The notes beneath the pieces are model-generated. The model had not been told where the DNA came from, did no database searches, and worked only from the letters and a program-made list of their open reading frames with translations. From Siphonodentalium dalli (Eukaryota > Mollusca > Scaphopoda > Gadilida > Siphonodentaliidae), in NCBI GenBank assembly GCA_032622095.1, contig CP136066.1, positions 95,377,319-95,441,318 of the forward strand: a stretch of 64,000 bases of DNA, read 5' to 3'. Below, piece by piece: positions 32,701 to 40,980 of this stretch (the first letter of the stretch is position 1; each line of letters starts with the position of its first letter). A program made the position numbers and the translations under genes.

Positions 32701-33486
32701 TGGTCGAGTGTTTTTGCCCATAAGAGTGAATCTGTCCGACCGAGAATCATTAAAGGCCCACTTAATTTTCGAACCGCCAGATCACATAAATAAAATATAT
32801 GCCATGTTATAAACCATTTGAAAGAGGAAGCTCCAAGACATTGTATTATCAACTTATCCGGTGTAATAAACTGAGGACATGTTGTTTTTATTGAGTAACC
32901 GATGTGTTTTTGGGCTATGATTCATCTAGATTTTAGTAAAAGATGTATTATTGCCATTAAATATATATCTTTAGTTTTAATTCTGTTGCATTCTGAGAGC
33001 CAAAACGGGGGGAATCTTTCTATGATTTCAGCTGTTTTCTATTTCTCTATGAACATCTTCTGAGACACAGACGTTTCAAATGGTGATGAATTATAGTATT
33101 TTAATCATATTTTATGGCATAGATTGTTTTGGCTAAAATTCTTATGGAAAACATTGTTCCATACATATATAGGGAGCCTGGAATAAATAATAATATGCAC
33201 TGGCCTACAAGGTCGAGGTAGATATTGTTGAGTCAATGTATTCAGTCTATGCGAGGAGAAAGGAGGGGATTTAGTTGGAAATTATATAAGGCTCATATGA
33301 ATTCTCATGGCTATACGTCATTGGAATTACATTCACTCCCGCTATACTTACGAGCTCGAAAAATTGCTTAATCTGCTCCTTCGACAGTTGACCTGGTTTT
33401 TGGACACCTATTTCCGGTGGAATTGTCGTGTAAACTTCCGGAAAACATTCTCCAGTGAACCCGTATCTCACATCTATGTCGCCCAT
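10552..33486 (-). CDS. PhyH gene 2: phytanoyl-CoA dioxygenase domain protein (five exons recognised, incomplete)
   Basis: A paralogue of gene 1 on the opposite strand. Recognised exons in transcript order are 33486-33352, 29041-28924, 23561-23420, 18221-18127 and 10636-10552. Joins 1-2 and 3-4 are directly consistent: phase 0 with FFEL then GYVLVEDYF, and phase 1 with WHQ then D. The WHQD motif supplies the HxD half of the Fe(II) site and PHRS supplies the distal His. The protein would be a soluble 2-oxoglutarate oxygenase of unknown substrate. Exons are missing between 28924 and 23561 and between 18127 and 10636 (phases need one exon each). The last exons, expected below 10552, were also not found. 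Either they are too diverged for me to see, or the gene is broken. The introns are full of transposons. The ATG at 33486 is chosen because it begins a 45-codon exon typical of the N-terminus of this family. Confidence 0.75.
10890..11371. mobile_element. Mutator-like palindromic element, copy 2 (complete)
   Basis: A 482-bp element with long inverted arms, beginning TAGATCATGTCATGAATCTC and ending CATGATCTA. The 9-bp sequence GCACTTTAT directly flanks both ends (10881-10889 and 11372-11380). A 9-bp duplication with long inverted ends is the pattern of Mutator-like elements. No coding capacity. The copy at 57189 has an independent 9-bp duplication. Confidence 0.85.
11490..11642. repeat. Hairpin repeat, about 150 bp
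   Basis: Arms AACGAGTTATGTTGGG and CCCAACATAACGAGTT are followed inward by ATAAGATTTTATGAAACGAG and its complement. The centre near 11565 carries GAATCA on both sides. The word ACGAGT recurs. Confidence 0.7.
11650..14270. other. Gene 2 intergenic/intronic stretch with GGGACGTGGC-type repeats
   Basis: No exon was recognised. Several words related to the ends of the hAT-like element at 18645 occur here: CAGGGACGTGGCGACAAGGG at about 12734, CAGGGACGTCGCGACAAGGG at 12811, CAGGGACATGGCGATAG at 13301 and ATAGCCACGTCCCTA at about 14211. They suggest a cluster of overlapping, decayed copies. A possible small open segment at 12059-12115 (after TTTGCAG) has no recognised domain. The sequence at 12290-12360 (CGTACCACAGTAGGTGTGAC) recurs inverted at 15640-15710. 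Confidence 0.45.
14282..14571 (-). mobile_element. tRNA-derived SINE
   Basis: Read on the minus strand, the 5' end resembles a tRNA promoter: a GTGCGGTAGAGTGCCAGTCGG region as A-box candidate and GGTTCTAACCCC as B box. The 3' end closes with repeated AAACC (AATAAACCAAACCAAACC). ACTCCTAT is duplicated at 14274-14281 and 14572-14579. Promoter-like head, simple-repeat tail and target duplication together define a SINE of about 290 bp. The segment at 34400-34500 shares TTTACGGATGGAGGAAG and may be a fragment of the same or a related family. Confidence 0.82.
14580..16990. other. Stretch without recognised gene
   Basis: No exon was recognised. The direct repeat GTCATTTAAAGATGCTCTA occurs twice at about 16122-16158. 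The part at 16210-16380 resembles 893-1060 in inverted order (ACCCTTTCTATAC, CAGATAATATTATCTGAACA, GTCGTCTGC). The possible missing exon of gene 2 between 18127 and 10636 could lie here or in the previous stretch, but I could not find it. Confidence 0.4.
17049..17220. repeat. Hairpin repeat, about 170 bp
   Basis: Arms GGCGGTTTCAACGTGGTCAT and ATGACCACGTTGAATCCGCC are followed inward by GGGATTTTGACCGCG and CGCGGTCAAAACCC, and by AATCAGCAAACT with its partner AGTTTGCTGATT around the loop near 17130. Confidence 0.75.
17246..17440. repeat. Degenerate TATTTCG-type minisatellite
   Basis: The word TATTTCG (or ATTTCGCT, TATTTTC) recurs about every 12-25 bases, for example CGTTATTTCGTTTA, GCTATTTCGTTGTATTTTC and ACTATTTCGCTGTATTTTC. 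It lies immediately after the hairpin at 17049-17220. Confidence 0.6.
17652..17729. repeat. Short inverted repeat
   Basis: CAATGTGTTCATAAACCTAT pairs with ATAGGTTTATGAAAGCATTG; GTTCATAGGTTTATGAA is exact. The poly-A/T-rich tract at 17820-17860 follows. Confidence 0.6.
18127..18221 (-). CDS. PhyH gene 2 exon after the HxD motif
   Basis: A 95-bp exon from acceptor CTTTGAAG to donor GTGAGT. It begins with AT, which joins the G at 23420 to make the Asp of WHQD. It encodes YGYTDLESYNVLVPTAWIPL followed by LDTNEENGCME, the typical PhyH strand after the HxD motif. It ends in phase 0. A copy of its first part lies at 20485-20552. Confidence 0.86.
18645..19666. mobile_element. hAT-like element with CAGGGACGTGGC ends
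   Basis: The left end begins CAGGGACGTGGCTAGAGGG and the right end closes ATCGCCACGTCTCTG. The 8-bp CATGTTAG flanks both ends exactly (18637-18644 and 19667-19674), the hAT signature. The 1022-bp interior carries degenerate internal repeats with GGTTGGAAAATTTCCAACTG-like words and runs of C or G. Two open frames in the interior are not recognisable. Related end sequences are scattered at 12734-14220. Confidence 0.82.
19684..20124 (-). pseudogene. Possible decayed LDL-receptor class B (YWTD-type) fragment
   Basis: A 146-codon open frame on the minus strand contains RYVYWCDTINQY followed 8-20 residues later by FLDGLELYKL. This resembles the YW-D ... LDG unit of LDL-receptor class B beta-propeller repeats. 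A shifted frame near the end reads YVYASDWSW, which would be the next YWTDW unit after a frameshift. The rest shows no clear repeat register, and no splice-flanked exon is evident. It lies inside an intron of PhyH gene 2, next to the hAT-like element. It could equally be an unrelated open frame. Confidence 0.3.
20485..20552 (-). pseudogene. Dead duplicate of PhyH gene 2 exon 18127-18221
   Basis: The acceptor CTTTGAAG is kept, and the copy reads DNGYTDLESYNVLVPIVWIP before diverging into CV and a stop (TAA, 20487-20485). The intronic flank, up to about 20727, also matches the flank of the true exon up to about 18366, so this is a DNA-level duplication of exon plus intron, not a retrocopy. It lies in the intron between the exons at 23420 and 18221. 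Inclusion would end the protein. An inverted copy of the intronic part lies at about 21125-21275. Confidence 0.82.
20722..21275. repeat. Inverted duplication next to the dead exon
   Basis: GGATATGCGCTCAGTC at about 20740 pairs with GACTGAGCGCATACCC at about 21110, and AAAACTAAAATATGCATTG near 21030 pairs with CATTGCATATTTTAG near 20810. Beyond the right arm, CTATCGATCTACCT and GATATGTTC-type text reproduce, inverted, the intron flank of the dead exon at 20590-20700. Confidence 0.65.
21280..23420. other. Gene 2 intron stretch with small direct repeats
   Basis: No exon was recognised. A unit of about 120 bp is repeated at 22410-22530: AATAAAGAGCGTCCATG occurs at about 22412 and again near 22529, each followed by GGTAGACAATAAAG or a variant. 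The word AATAAAGAGCGTTTG recurs at about 30100 and 30673. Confidence 0.45.
23420..23561 (-). CDS. PhyH gene 2 exon with start of the HxD iron-binding motif
   Basis: A 142-bp exon from acceptor AATTGTAG to donor GTTCGT. It encodes KLMHVMEQLIGPDIAGHPVW, then NIRP and ENTTVPWHQ, with a last base G that completes Asp with the next exon (WHQD). EQLIGPDIAGHPVWNIRP and VPWHQD are strongly characteristic of PhyH-domain proteins. The start is phase 0. Confidence 0.87.
23697..23727. repeat. (TA)n microsatellite
   Basis: About 15 TA dinucleotides in a row. Confidence 0.9.
23830..24300. repeat. Dispersed repeat with TTCGAATATGGGTTCGGTC
   Basis: The word TTCGAATATGGGTTCGGTC at about 23976 recurs at about 25403, followed in both by a CCGCTC or CCGCCC and a GGAGTT-TGG/AGTCC phrase (GGAGTTATAGTCCTTGTC). 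A third related piece is at about 25555-25590 (GGAGTTATGGTCCTTGTC). This kind of short internally repeated unit is common in marine invertebrate repeats. No gene seen. Confidence 0.5.
24860..25351 (-). pseudogene. LINE (non-LTR retrotransposon) 3' end, C-terminal reverse transcriptase tail
   Basis: A 163-codon open frame on the minus strand ends with a zinc-binding motif of the type found after the reverse transcriptase of many LINEs: KRQCNLCNRSVGDEYHFLLTC. Upstream it contains ALIRFRTRNHRLPVEVG, the usual LR-H-L-E-GR region. The copy is 5' truncated; the catalytic RT domain is absent. It lies in the intron between gene 2 exons 23420-23561 and 28924-29041. The + strand LINE end at 55941-56339 has the same layout but is a different, diverged member. 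Confidence 0.8.
25711..26033. mobile_element. piggyBac-like TTAA element, copy 1
   Basis: The ends are CCCTTCGAACACTATGG on the left and ATTCAAACTCAAAGGG on the right, each bounded by TTAA (25707-25710 and 26034-26037). TTAA target and a CCC(T) start are the piggyBac signature. The element is 323 bp with no transposase. A longer relative with the same start (CCCTTTGAACACTGGCGCCC) lies at 52824-54852. Confidence 0.7.
26845..26990. repeat. Hairpin repeat, about 145 bp
   Basis: Arms CCGAAAAGTTTGAAGATAAA and its near complement TTTATCTTCAAATTTTTCGG pair, with ATTCTATAAC and GTTATAGAA around a GCGCGTAGCGC loop. Confidence 0.7.
27141..27370. mobile_element. Foldback element, AGGTACTCAATCC family, half copy
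   Basis: Keeps the central inverted pair ACTCTAAAATCAAGTGG with its complement and the right arm (CAATCGATATCTGATCA, GGTTCCTCGACTCGAATCAA, CCCCCGAAGCCAAA, CGGATTGAGTA). The outer left arm is missing. Confidence 0.72.
27850..28030. repeat. Hairpin repeat, about 180 bp
   Basis: CCTATTTTATACGTAATTTA pairs with TAAATTCCGTATAAAATAG. The inner pair is ACTAAATTCTATTTGAGC with its near complement GCTCAAATCGAATTTAGT, and outer ATCTCACA pairs with TGTGAGAT. Confidence 0.7.
28924..29041 (-). CDS. PhyH gene 2 exon 2
   Basis: A 118-bp exon from acceptor TTTCGTCAG to donor GTGAGG. It encodes GYVLVEDYFEEDELEACKYD, then IVDILDKMAHKLFDAGKIT, with one extra base at the 3' end. GYVLVEDYF is the usual first strand and helix of the PhyH domain. 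The phase 0 start matches the end of exon 1 (FFEL). Confidence 0.87.
29045..30000. other. First intron of PhyH gene 2, right of exon 2
   Basis: No feature was recognised in this AT-rich part beyond a short C/G tract near 29705-29725. Confidence 0.4.
30001..31350. repeat. Tandem triplication with a period near 570 bp, last unit incomplete
   Basis: CAGCCAGGTGCATGGCATGG at about 30040 recurs as CAGCCATGTGCACGGCATGG near 30608. ATATTTCGTGTATTTATCAA occurs near 30204 and 30778, and ATATTTCGTGTATTTCTCAA near 30934. AAACCTGGATCAAACGTAAT occurs near 30312 and 30888. The AGCAGATCAATGG block occurs near 30374 and 31132. The frames on both strands (for example 30200-30544 - and 31118-31597 -) repeat with the DNA and are rich in hydrophobic residues, but match no family I recognise. 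Confidence 0.65.
31623..32169. mobile_element. hAT-like element with CAGGGGGG ends
   Basis: The ends are CAGGGGGG at the left and CCCCCCTG at the right. Nearer inside, GGGCACGTATGC pairs with GCATACGTGCC. ATCAGAT directly flanks both ends (31616-31622 and 32170-32176), a 7-bp match; an 8-bp duplication would need one mismatch. The interior includes one unit of the AAGATGGC-type repeat also arrayed at 59815-60944 (AATCCAATATGGCTGCTGG, AATGACCCCAAAA). Confidence 0.62.
32755..33127. mobile_element. MITE family GGCCCACTTAA, copy 2 (right end lost)
   Basis: Starts GGCCCACTTAATTTTCGAAC and follows copy 1 through CCAGATCACATA, TATTATCAACTTATCCGGTG and GATTTCAGCTGTTTTCTA to about 33127, where the match ends before the right terminal repeat. 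It lies in intron 1 of PhyH gene 2. Confidence 0.75.
33352..33486 (-). CDS. PhyH gene 2 first coding exon
   Basis: ATG at 33486-33484 opens 45 codons ending FFEL before donor GTAAGT. The middle reads IGVQKPGQLSKEQIKQFFE, the PGQLS-EQ---F leader that precedes the first strand of PhyH-domain proteins. There is no signal peptide or membrane segment, so a soluble protein is expected. Upstream in-frame codons exist, but this ATG fits the usual short leader. No clear TATA element was identified; the region upstream (33487-33900) holds no other recognisable gene. Confidence 0.82.
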
Positions 33487-34523
33487 GTTAGCTAACGAAG
33501 TTAGAGTCAGGTCGCATGCGTTCTTTTGAGGAAGAGTATAACAACTCGATGGCCGAGAAATAAGGTTATGATCCCGATCATGTATGTGGGAAAGTTTAGT
33601 TGGGAAGAAATACGACATGTATATTTAGTTTTGTTATCGAAGGTTATAACAAATATTTCGCTTATAAGAGGTACATGTTATTATGTGGACGTGATAAGGG
33701 GCAATACATTCCTTTGTGACGTGGGTTCAAGTGTATAATTCGTGTTGCACATGCGGCCATCGTAGACATTTTGAAGTTGTGAGTCACTTAATCCTGCTTT
33801 AAATAATATGCTATGATGGTGTGTCCTTTTGGATTTGCTATGATGTTGCATGGTGGGGTGAAATGATGTTATTAATAAAAATGACCGTTATTTTCCTAAC
33901 ATTTAGAGATATTTGGCTAATCGGAACGATTCACAGAAAGCCGACCATATGTATGAGGCAGTATATATAGGCCAACACACAAAATATAATATTTAAAATT
34001 ATTTTTATACATGTACTACAAATTGAAGGCACAGGGGATCGGGTGCACAAGTTACTCAACGCTGCTGTCAAATTAGCTATGAACGTACACAAAAACGCCG
34101 AATATAACACCCGCCGATCGCACACCCCCTCCTAACGGGTGTAATTTTCGGCGTTTTTGCGTAAATTCATAGCGAATTCGACAACAGCGTGTGGGTTGAT
34201 TTATTCATTTCCGCTACAGCTAGCGACTTGCCCGGGGTTAATAGTGCAATTTCCGCTCAAGATATCGACTTGGGGATTGGAATATTGGAACATACAGGTC
34301 TATTATGCACTATAGTGCATGCCCCATCTCGCTCGGACCCCTGGGGAAGGTGCGGTAGGATGCAGTCGGTTTTTAGTAGGACCCGTTCTGACACCGGATG
34401 ATATTTCGATCGTGTCCTTTACGGATGGAGGAAGCATTACAGTATATACACAAAGGCGATTTTCATTGACTCGGAGGAAAAGCTGCATGCCATTTTAACG
34501 AACAAATCAATTTTAGGGGTAAG
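33487..34523. other. Upstream flank of PhyH gene 2; hairpin and SINE-like fragment
   Basis: Presumed promoter side of gene 2 on the minus strand. No TATA box could be assigned. A 130-bp hairpin lies at 34060-34189. From about 34400 to 34500 the text TTTACGGATGGAGGAAG and ACACAAAGGCGATTTTC resembles the interior of the SINE at 14282-14571, in the same orientation. Confidence 0.4.
34060..34189. repeat. Hairpin repeat, about 130 bp
   Basis: Arms CGCTGCTGTCAAATTAGCTA and its near complement TAGCGAATTCGACAACAGCG, with AAAAACGCCGAA and TTCGGCGTTTTT further in. Confidence 0.72.
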
Positions 34524-34877
34524 TTAAAGACATATTATGGCCTTCTCCGGTACGTGGAACTAATAAATTAGTACACAGGCGCTATGCCGACTGGGGGAAT
34601 GTAGCATTCTACTAACATCGCCCAAAATATCAAAGAAATCGACCATACAACTCCATAGAAAACACCGTCTGAACTACGCTCTATTGTAAATATTTACATC
34701 TCGATTCGGGACGCAACAATCGGCGATAAAATGATTTCGCCGTCGACACTCATTGCATTTAATCAATATATAAGACTGTTGTAAATTCCGATTAATAGTC
34801 ATAAAAATAACTACTTTGAGCACGATTATTGTCCATTTCTATTTGATCACCCAACCGGAGTGTTTCATATAACTTTA
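34524..34877 (-). mobile_element. TTAA-flanked MITE family D, copy B (intact, no Harbinger insert)
   Basis: Inverted relative to copies A and C. Runs from TTAAAGACATATTATGG to ATATAACTTTAA. It reads straight through the site where copy A carries the Harbinger insertion (complement of GATGTTAGTAGAATG). It thus serves as an empty site. Confidence 0.75.
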
Positions 34878-34879
34878 AA

Positions 34880-35897
34880 ATACCCTGTTAAAGTTGTTTT
34901 TCTCAACGGATTGTGTTCTGGATGGCATGTGCTTCAATTTCAACGTGGGTGTGGAGTTCACACCCTTGATAATTTCCTAGTATCCAAGATGGCATCCAAC
35001 ATGCCCGACATGTTACAACATATGAACTAAGTCAGTTTAATTCGTTTTGTTGGAGAAAATATCTTATATAATGTATACAAATGTATATATTATTGGGATG
35101 CTATTACATTGTACTACAATTTACAGGAAAACTGGTACTCCAATAACAAGATGGCTGCCAAAATGGTGACCTGAATTTGAAAATAGATATATACTTTTTG
35201 GAACTGATGGTAAATTGTGGTTTGTTTTCCTATAATTCATGACCTATGATTATTTGGGCAGTGAAATTTGTTGATCATTTGTTTTCATCTACTTCCAATC
35301 CCTGAAAAAAAAACTATTTAAAAAAAACGTAGTATGATATTTCATCGAAAACCCACTTTCGGTTTCTATAGTCATATTTTAATCACCCCCCCCCCCCCCC
35401 CCCCGTGTACGTGGTATCGCCAAACCCGAAGGTATCACCAAACCATACTGAATGGGAAAGTCATTTGCACGTATTATGATATGGGAATATGTTTGTTTTT
35501 CATCGTAAAATAGACAACGAACAACATATGTGTACGTCCACACGAAGCAGGAGTATTTACCAACCCGCTGTCAGTCAGATCTCCCAGATCAGATCAAACC
35601 ATTTAATAATTTTTTGCGATTTTTTTCAATAAGAGTTTTTGCTTTTTCTCACTCAAATTTTCGAGAACATCCATCCATTAGTATAGTTCCTGGCCTTCCA
35701 CGCTGCCAAAATAAATGCCGGTCTATAGCTGGACATGTCAATGAAGCATAGGATTGAACAGAATTTAAAAAATCAGTGTCATTCTCAATATGCGCGCGAT
35801 ATGGAGGGACCACTGTCGGTCCAGATAGATGTCAAAGTCGCTGACCAAGATGTCATTAAACGCTGATCTTCTGTACAGTAAATATGCCTAGCACTTG
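34880..35897. other. Stretch without recognised gene
   Basis: Contains an AAGATGGCATCC and AAGATGGCTGCC type word (about 34987 and 35150) and a run of about 20 C at 35384-35404, followed by CGTGTACGTGG. Nothing else recognised. Confidence 0.4.
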
Positions 35898-36546
35898 AAG
35901 GGGTACTGTACACAGAGATAGGCAATATTTGTTTTTACTCCCATTGAAATAACTTTCAAGTTAGATCGTGTTCGTGTTATATGAGTTTCGTATAAACCTA
36001 ATTTAGCGAAGAAAATATTGATCTTGGAAAGAAAAATATTACGATTTCAAACTACGCGCCATGTTTTTGACCTTCACCAGAGAAGACGCAGGTCTCAGGA
36101 AGAACCGGAAGTTCATTGCTCACAGCTTCGATTGATGCATTCAATCTCTTCCATCGAACAATCCCACTCCCTATACAAGTACTTGACGCTTTATGACTCT
36201 TGTTTCTTTCTCCTTTTTTTCCGAATCGGTTATAACGGGCTTTCCTTTTGCAGGTAACATGTTTTGTTTGCAACTCAATAATGTTCGCGAACGGTCGTCA
36301 ATAAAAGACACGCAGCAGATGCGATTTCAAGAACGGTAACTCGTAATGGCATAATTCGCCATTTTATGACTCCAGCCATAAATGAATTTATATTAAATAA
36401 TTCAATTTTACTTTTTACGATAGCCTGTTAACCGGAACGTTTTGAGTTGACATCGTCGACTCAAATTAGTTATTTTATAATATAATATTCATATTAGATC
36501 GCTATTGTCACCGGGAATTTATTGAAATTGGTATACAGTACCCCTT
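35898..36546. mobile_element. MITE with AAGGGGTACTGTA ends
   Basis: The left end AAGGGGTACTGTACAC pairs with the right end GTATACAGTACCCCTTT. The 650-bp interior has no recognised coding region. No clear target duplication could be read. Confidence 0.6.
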
Positions 36547-36599
36547 TAATGACTAGATTGTTCAATTGAACTGCGAATGTCATCTGAAATATGAATCCC

Positions 36600-38890
36600 T
36601 TGACTCTATATATGGTCATGGGTATGGCGAATAGTAGTGGCTGTATGGACCATGGTGAGTTGAATAGGTATACAATGAGTGAATGTATGATCGTGAATGG
36701 GGTGAATATGTATACATATAGTGACTATATGGTCACGTGTCAGGTGTAGGAGTATACCCGGTGTTCATGCATTGCGACTCGTGGCTGTATCGTCATTTGT
36801 GGTATGTACGGGTATAACCAAGTATGGCTGTATGGTCAGGTGTATGTGTATAAAGTGGGTGACTATATTGTATTTTGTGTGGTGTTTATGTACATATGGA
36901 GTGACTGAGGTAATGGGTGGGTTGTACATGTGTACCTTGGGTGGCTATCGCTTTCCACAATAAGTCAATTGAGAGGTCATGTCAAGAGAGTTCTCCATCT
37001 TGATGGTGTTTATGTACAATGGAGGAAACGTTAAACGTGGAAAGCGATAGCCACCCATTATCACAGTCATTTCATATATACATAAACACAACAGCCATAA
37101 CAATATAGTCACCACTGTATACACGTACACCTGACCCATGACCATACAGCCATACTTGGTTATACCCGTACATACCACGGATGACCATACAGCCATGAGT
37201 CACAATGCAGGCCACACCGGGCATACTACTAAACATGGCACATAAGCATATAGTCACTCCTTGTATACACATTCACCTCACCATTGGCCATACGGTTATT
37301 CCCTGTATACCTATTCTCCAAACACATGGTCAAAAAGACATTCAATATATACATCAACACCACAACAATGACCATAGAGTCACTCCAGGTATACATATGC
37401 ACCCCACCAATTGCCATATAGCCACTCGCTTCATACACATACCATCACCCATGGCACCTGGTATACTCCTTCACCTGACCTATGGCCATATAATCACCTC
37501 GTGTGTACCTATTCAAAACATTCATACATGCTCATGGTCAATCCTTGTATACATATTCACCTCACCGTTGACCATGTCACTCCCTGTATCCCTATTTGTC
37601 ACACCATAGCCGAATAGCCACTCAAGATATACTAATTCACCCCAGTCACCATGTCAGTATAGTCACTCCATGTATGTATATGCACCTCATCCATGGCCAT
37701 ATAGCCACTCGCTATATACACATGCCCCTCGCCCATGACCATACAGCCACACGTGTGTATACCAGTATAACCTACACATGACATTACCGCCACGAGTCAC
37801 CAAGCAGGAACACCTGGTATACTCATGCACATGACCATTAAGTCACTCCCTGTATACATATTCATTACATTTATGATCACACAGTCACTCATTGATACCT
37901 ACTCATCTCACCATTGACCATACAGTCACTATCTGTATACCTATTGACACACATAATCATATAACCACTCGATATATACATATGCAGCCAACCCTTGACC
38001 ATAGAGTCACTCCAGGTATACATATACACCTCGCCAATGGCCATTCAACCCTTCCAGATATACAAAAACCTGCACACACGACCACTCACACCTTCCATTC
38101 TTGCATATACAGATCACACATGGCAATTCAGCATCTCACTGTATAATCATACACGCCATGCATGATCATACAGCTAATCCCTATACACCCACCAATGAAA
38201 ATACATCCACGAGATATATAAATATACATCCCACCCATTACCACAAGGATACTCCCTAAAAACCCACACGCTCGATAATGTCCACCCAGCTTACTCCAGG
38301 TATGCATATACACTTCAATCATGACCGCACAGTCATTCCATGTATAGGTATACACATTACCCGTAACCATAAAATAACTCCCTATTTATCCACACACCCC
38401 ATCCATGATCATACAGACAACACATGAGGGGTGATAGGAAGACAGTCAGTCATGACTATATCACCCCTAACAATATACATGTATAGTCTATTAATATAAT
38501 ATTTATTTGTAATTGTACTTTCCATGTGTGTATATTGTAAATAAAATTATCCTATCCTGTACATCCCACCCATGACCTTACAGTAACTCCATATATACAT
38601 AATCAGCACATAGATGACCATGTAGCTATGACCATACACCACATCAATGCCCATACAGCCACATCGGGTACACCCGTACTGGATACACACAACCATACGC
38701 CATACAGTCAATCCATGCATACCGATTCACCTCACACCTGACCATGGCCTCTCCCTGTATACATCTTACCATTACATGGACAACCCACTCATAACCATAT
38801 AGTCACTCCGTGTGTACCTATTCACGGCATACAATAACTCCCTGTATACCTATTCACCTCACATATGACCATAGATTAACTCCATGGCTA
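36600..38890. repeat. Degenerate minisatellite of 45-50 bp units with an orientation switch
   Basis: Units of the type CATGACCATACAGTCACTCC with TGTATACATATTCACCTCAC repeat dozens of times. From 36600 to about 36960 they lie in one orientation (ATGGTCATGGG, GTGTATG). From about 37040 to 38890 they lie in the opposite orientation. The two blocks meet in a palindrome: GGTGGCTATCGCTTTCCAC near 36945 and GTGGAAAGCGATAGCCACC near 37040. Open frames here are repeats of the unit, not genes. Confidence 0.85.
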
Positions 38891-40980
38891 CCATATTGGC
38901 ATCCACCCTGTATCCAGTTGATATTTTTAAAAATCATAATGGACCTCAATAGCCTCAGATTATGGTTCATCTCAGTTCCGTCTCAAAGTTCTGCCCATTT
39001 CCTTTCAATAATATGGCCAGAATCACAAAAGAGGTTCTCGGCAAAATTCCATACTTTATAATGAATTTGTCATGCCCCAGTTGGAACTGGGACAACCAGA
39101 ATAGAACGTGTAGTTGTCAGTTAATTAACTAACACGTATAACAACCAAGTGGGTCACAATTTGCTACTTTTTCGGATAACGCAGAGAATAATGTTCGGGA
39201 TATATGTAAAAAAAATAACTTTTTGCAAATTTGGTTGCCATTTTGGAAGCCATCTTGAGCAATTTGGTCTTTAAACACCGTAGTGTGACACATTTAAGAT
39301 AGACCAAAAACAATAAACACATTTCAATCCAAAGATAGTTACATTTTACTTGAAAAAATGGTCCAAACCTGAAAAGTGAATTTTTGCCGATATTTATGAA
39401 AAGTTTTTGAGAGAAAAGTCCAATATTTTTGGTGATGTCTGTGGTGACAATAGTAACAATTAACCATGATGCATCAGACATGTTAGTATTCAGTGTATAG
39501 AAGGCAGAATTGCCAATTTTATACATCAACCACAACTTGTAAACGATTGTAGGACACGCTGGGGCAATATTTACCATTTTCCATATTTTGGGGGCCATTT
39601 TGGCAGCCATTTTGTGCCAAAGTAAGAATTTTGGTTCCAGTGAGTTGGAATTTTCATAAGTAATGATATGCCTCACTTACATTACAAAGTTCTGTTCATT
39701 TCTTGTTGAAATATGACTAGAATCCCAATTGTGATGTTTTTGTGAAATTTTATACCGTGTTCTGTAAAATCGAATTTTTGAGGGATCGGAAGGGGCTAGG
39801 ACCCCAATAATTGCATATTTAATTGATCCAATGATCAGTTAATATACAAAATACAAAATAAAGTCACATTACTCAACCAGTTCCAAACTGCATGAACTGA
39901 TCTAGAAGATATTTGTGAAAAAACGTCATATTTTCAACTTCCGGTGGCCATTTTGGTGGCCATCTTGGATGGTGAGTTTCAATTTTGCCCCAAAAAAGTG
40001 TCATTATGTCTTGGCTTCATGAAAATATCTACATTTGTATACATTTTACAAGATTTTCCCGCTATAATTTGCATAAAACTGACTTAGGGTCTGGTCTGAA
40101 AAACGGCGGCCATGCTGGACGCCATCTTGTCTGGAGTCTACACGGCCACTTTTTTTCTTGTTAACATTGCTTAAAAGTTGAAAGACATAATAAGGAACAA
40201 CATGAGTGTGGTGAAGTTAAGTCCCGGGGGGGGGGGGGGTGCAAGGGTACCCATATTAGCTCCCGGACTTTAAATTATTGTTTAGCATATTTGTATAATG
40301 CCCATCCCCAAATTTGCCCATCTACATGTAGGTGGGGAAAACCGCCATCGGTGGCTGCTTGTCCATTCATGCTGATTGCATGCCATGCTTCAAAATAGAA
40401 ACCTTCAACCCAAGCCTTTGAATTTGATGTGCATGCCATTCCACAAAATTAATTTATTGAATGTGGACCAATTTTTGACTGTTATTTTGAATTACTTATA
40501 TATTTTGTATTACTTCTTTTTTTTTCAGGAAATTTTACCTGTATGTAGAAGATATAGGAGCTATTGAATTTGAAAAAAGTTTTCGATGAAAAACATGGCA
40601 GTTGGCATCCAAGATTTTACTCTTTGCATCACTAAATCCTTTGGCACACCATACATGCCATATCCCTCATCCGATCATCACCAAACTTCGTATGGATCCT
40701 CGGGATTACCTCTAGATGGGAGTTTATCATTTGTTAAAAAACATGGTCGCCAGCGGCCATCTTGGATTTTACTCTTTGTATGACTAAATTATTTGGCACA
40801 CCCTTCAGGCCACATCCCTGATCCAATCATCACCAAATGTGTTAAGCTGGTATTATGTTATGGATGTTTTGTGACCTATAACTTTTCTCGTCAAGCCTAT
40901 TTGCAATTCCAACAACCAGCATTACCTGAAAATTCTCAAAATATCAGCTATCTTGAGCAGAATCTTCATCTATGCCTTTA
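38890..40980. repeat. Decayed AAGATGGC-type repeats (intergenic)
   Basis: Words like GGCCATTTTGGAAGCCATCTT, or the complement AAGATGGC, recur at about 39235, 39590, 39950, 40100, 40600 and 40745. The 170-codon minus-strand frame at 39164-39676 repeats KMAAKMA and KMASKMA, a by-product of AAGATGGCNGCC units, not a protein. The piece at 40080-40260 is an inverted relative of 40980-41170 (TGGCCACTTTTTTTCTTGTTAA, GGTGAAGTTAAGTCCC). Confidence 0.6.

Noticed and set aside
37205-38370. Histidine-, threonine- and proline-rich frames (60-134 codons)
   Set aside because: They are translations of the 45-50 bp minisatellite unit.
39164-39676. 170-codon minus-strand open frame
   Set aside because: It is made of KMAAKMA and KMASKMA blocks, that is, AAGATGGCNGCC repeats read in frame. 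The same repeats give similar frames at 41553-41963 and 45063-45374.
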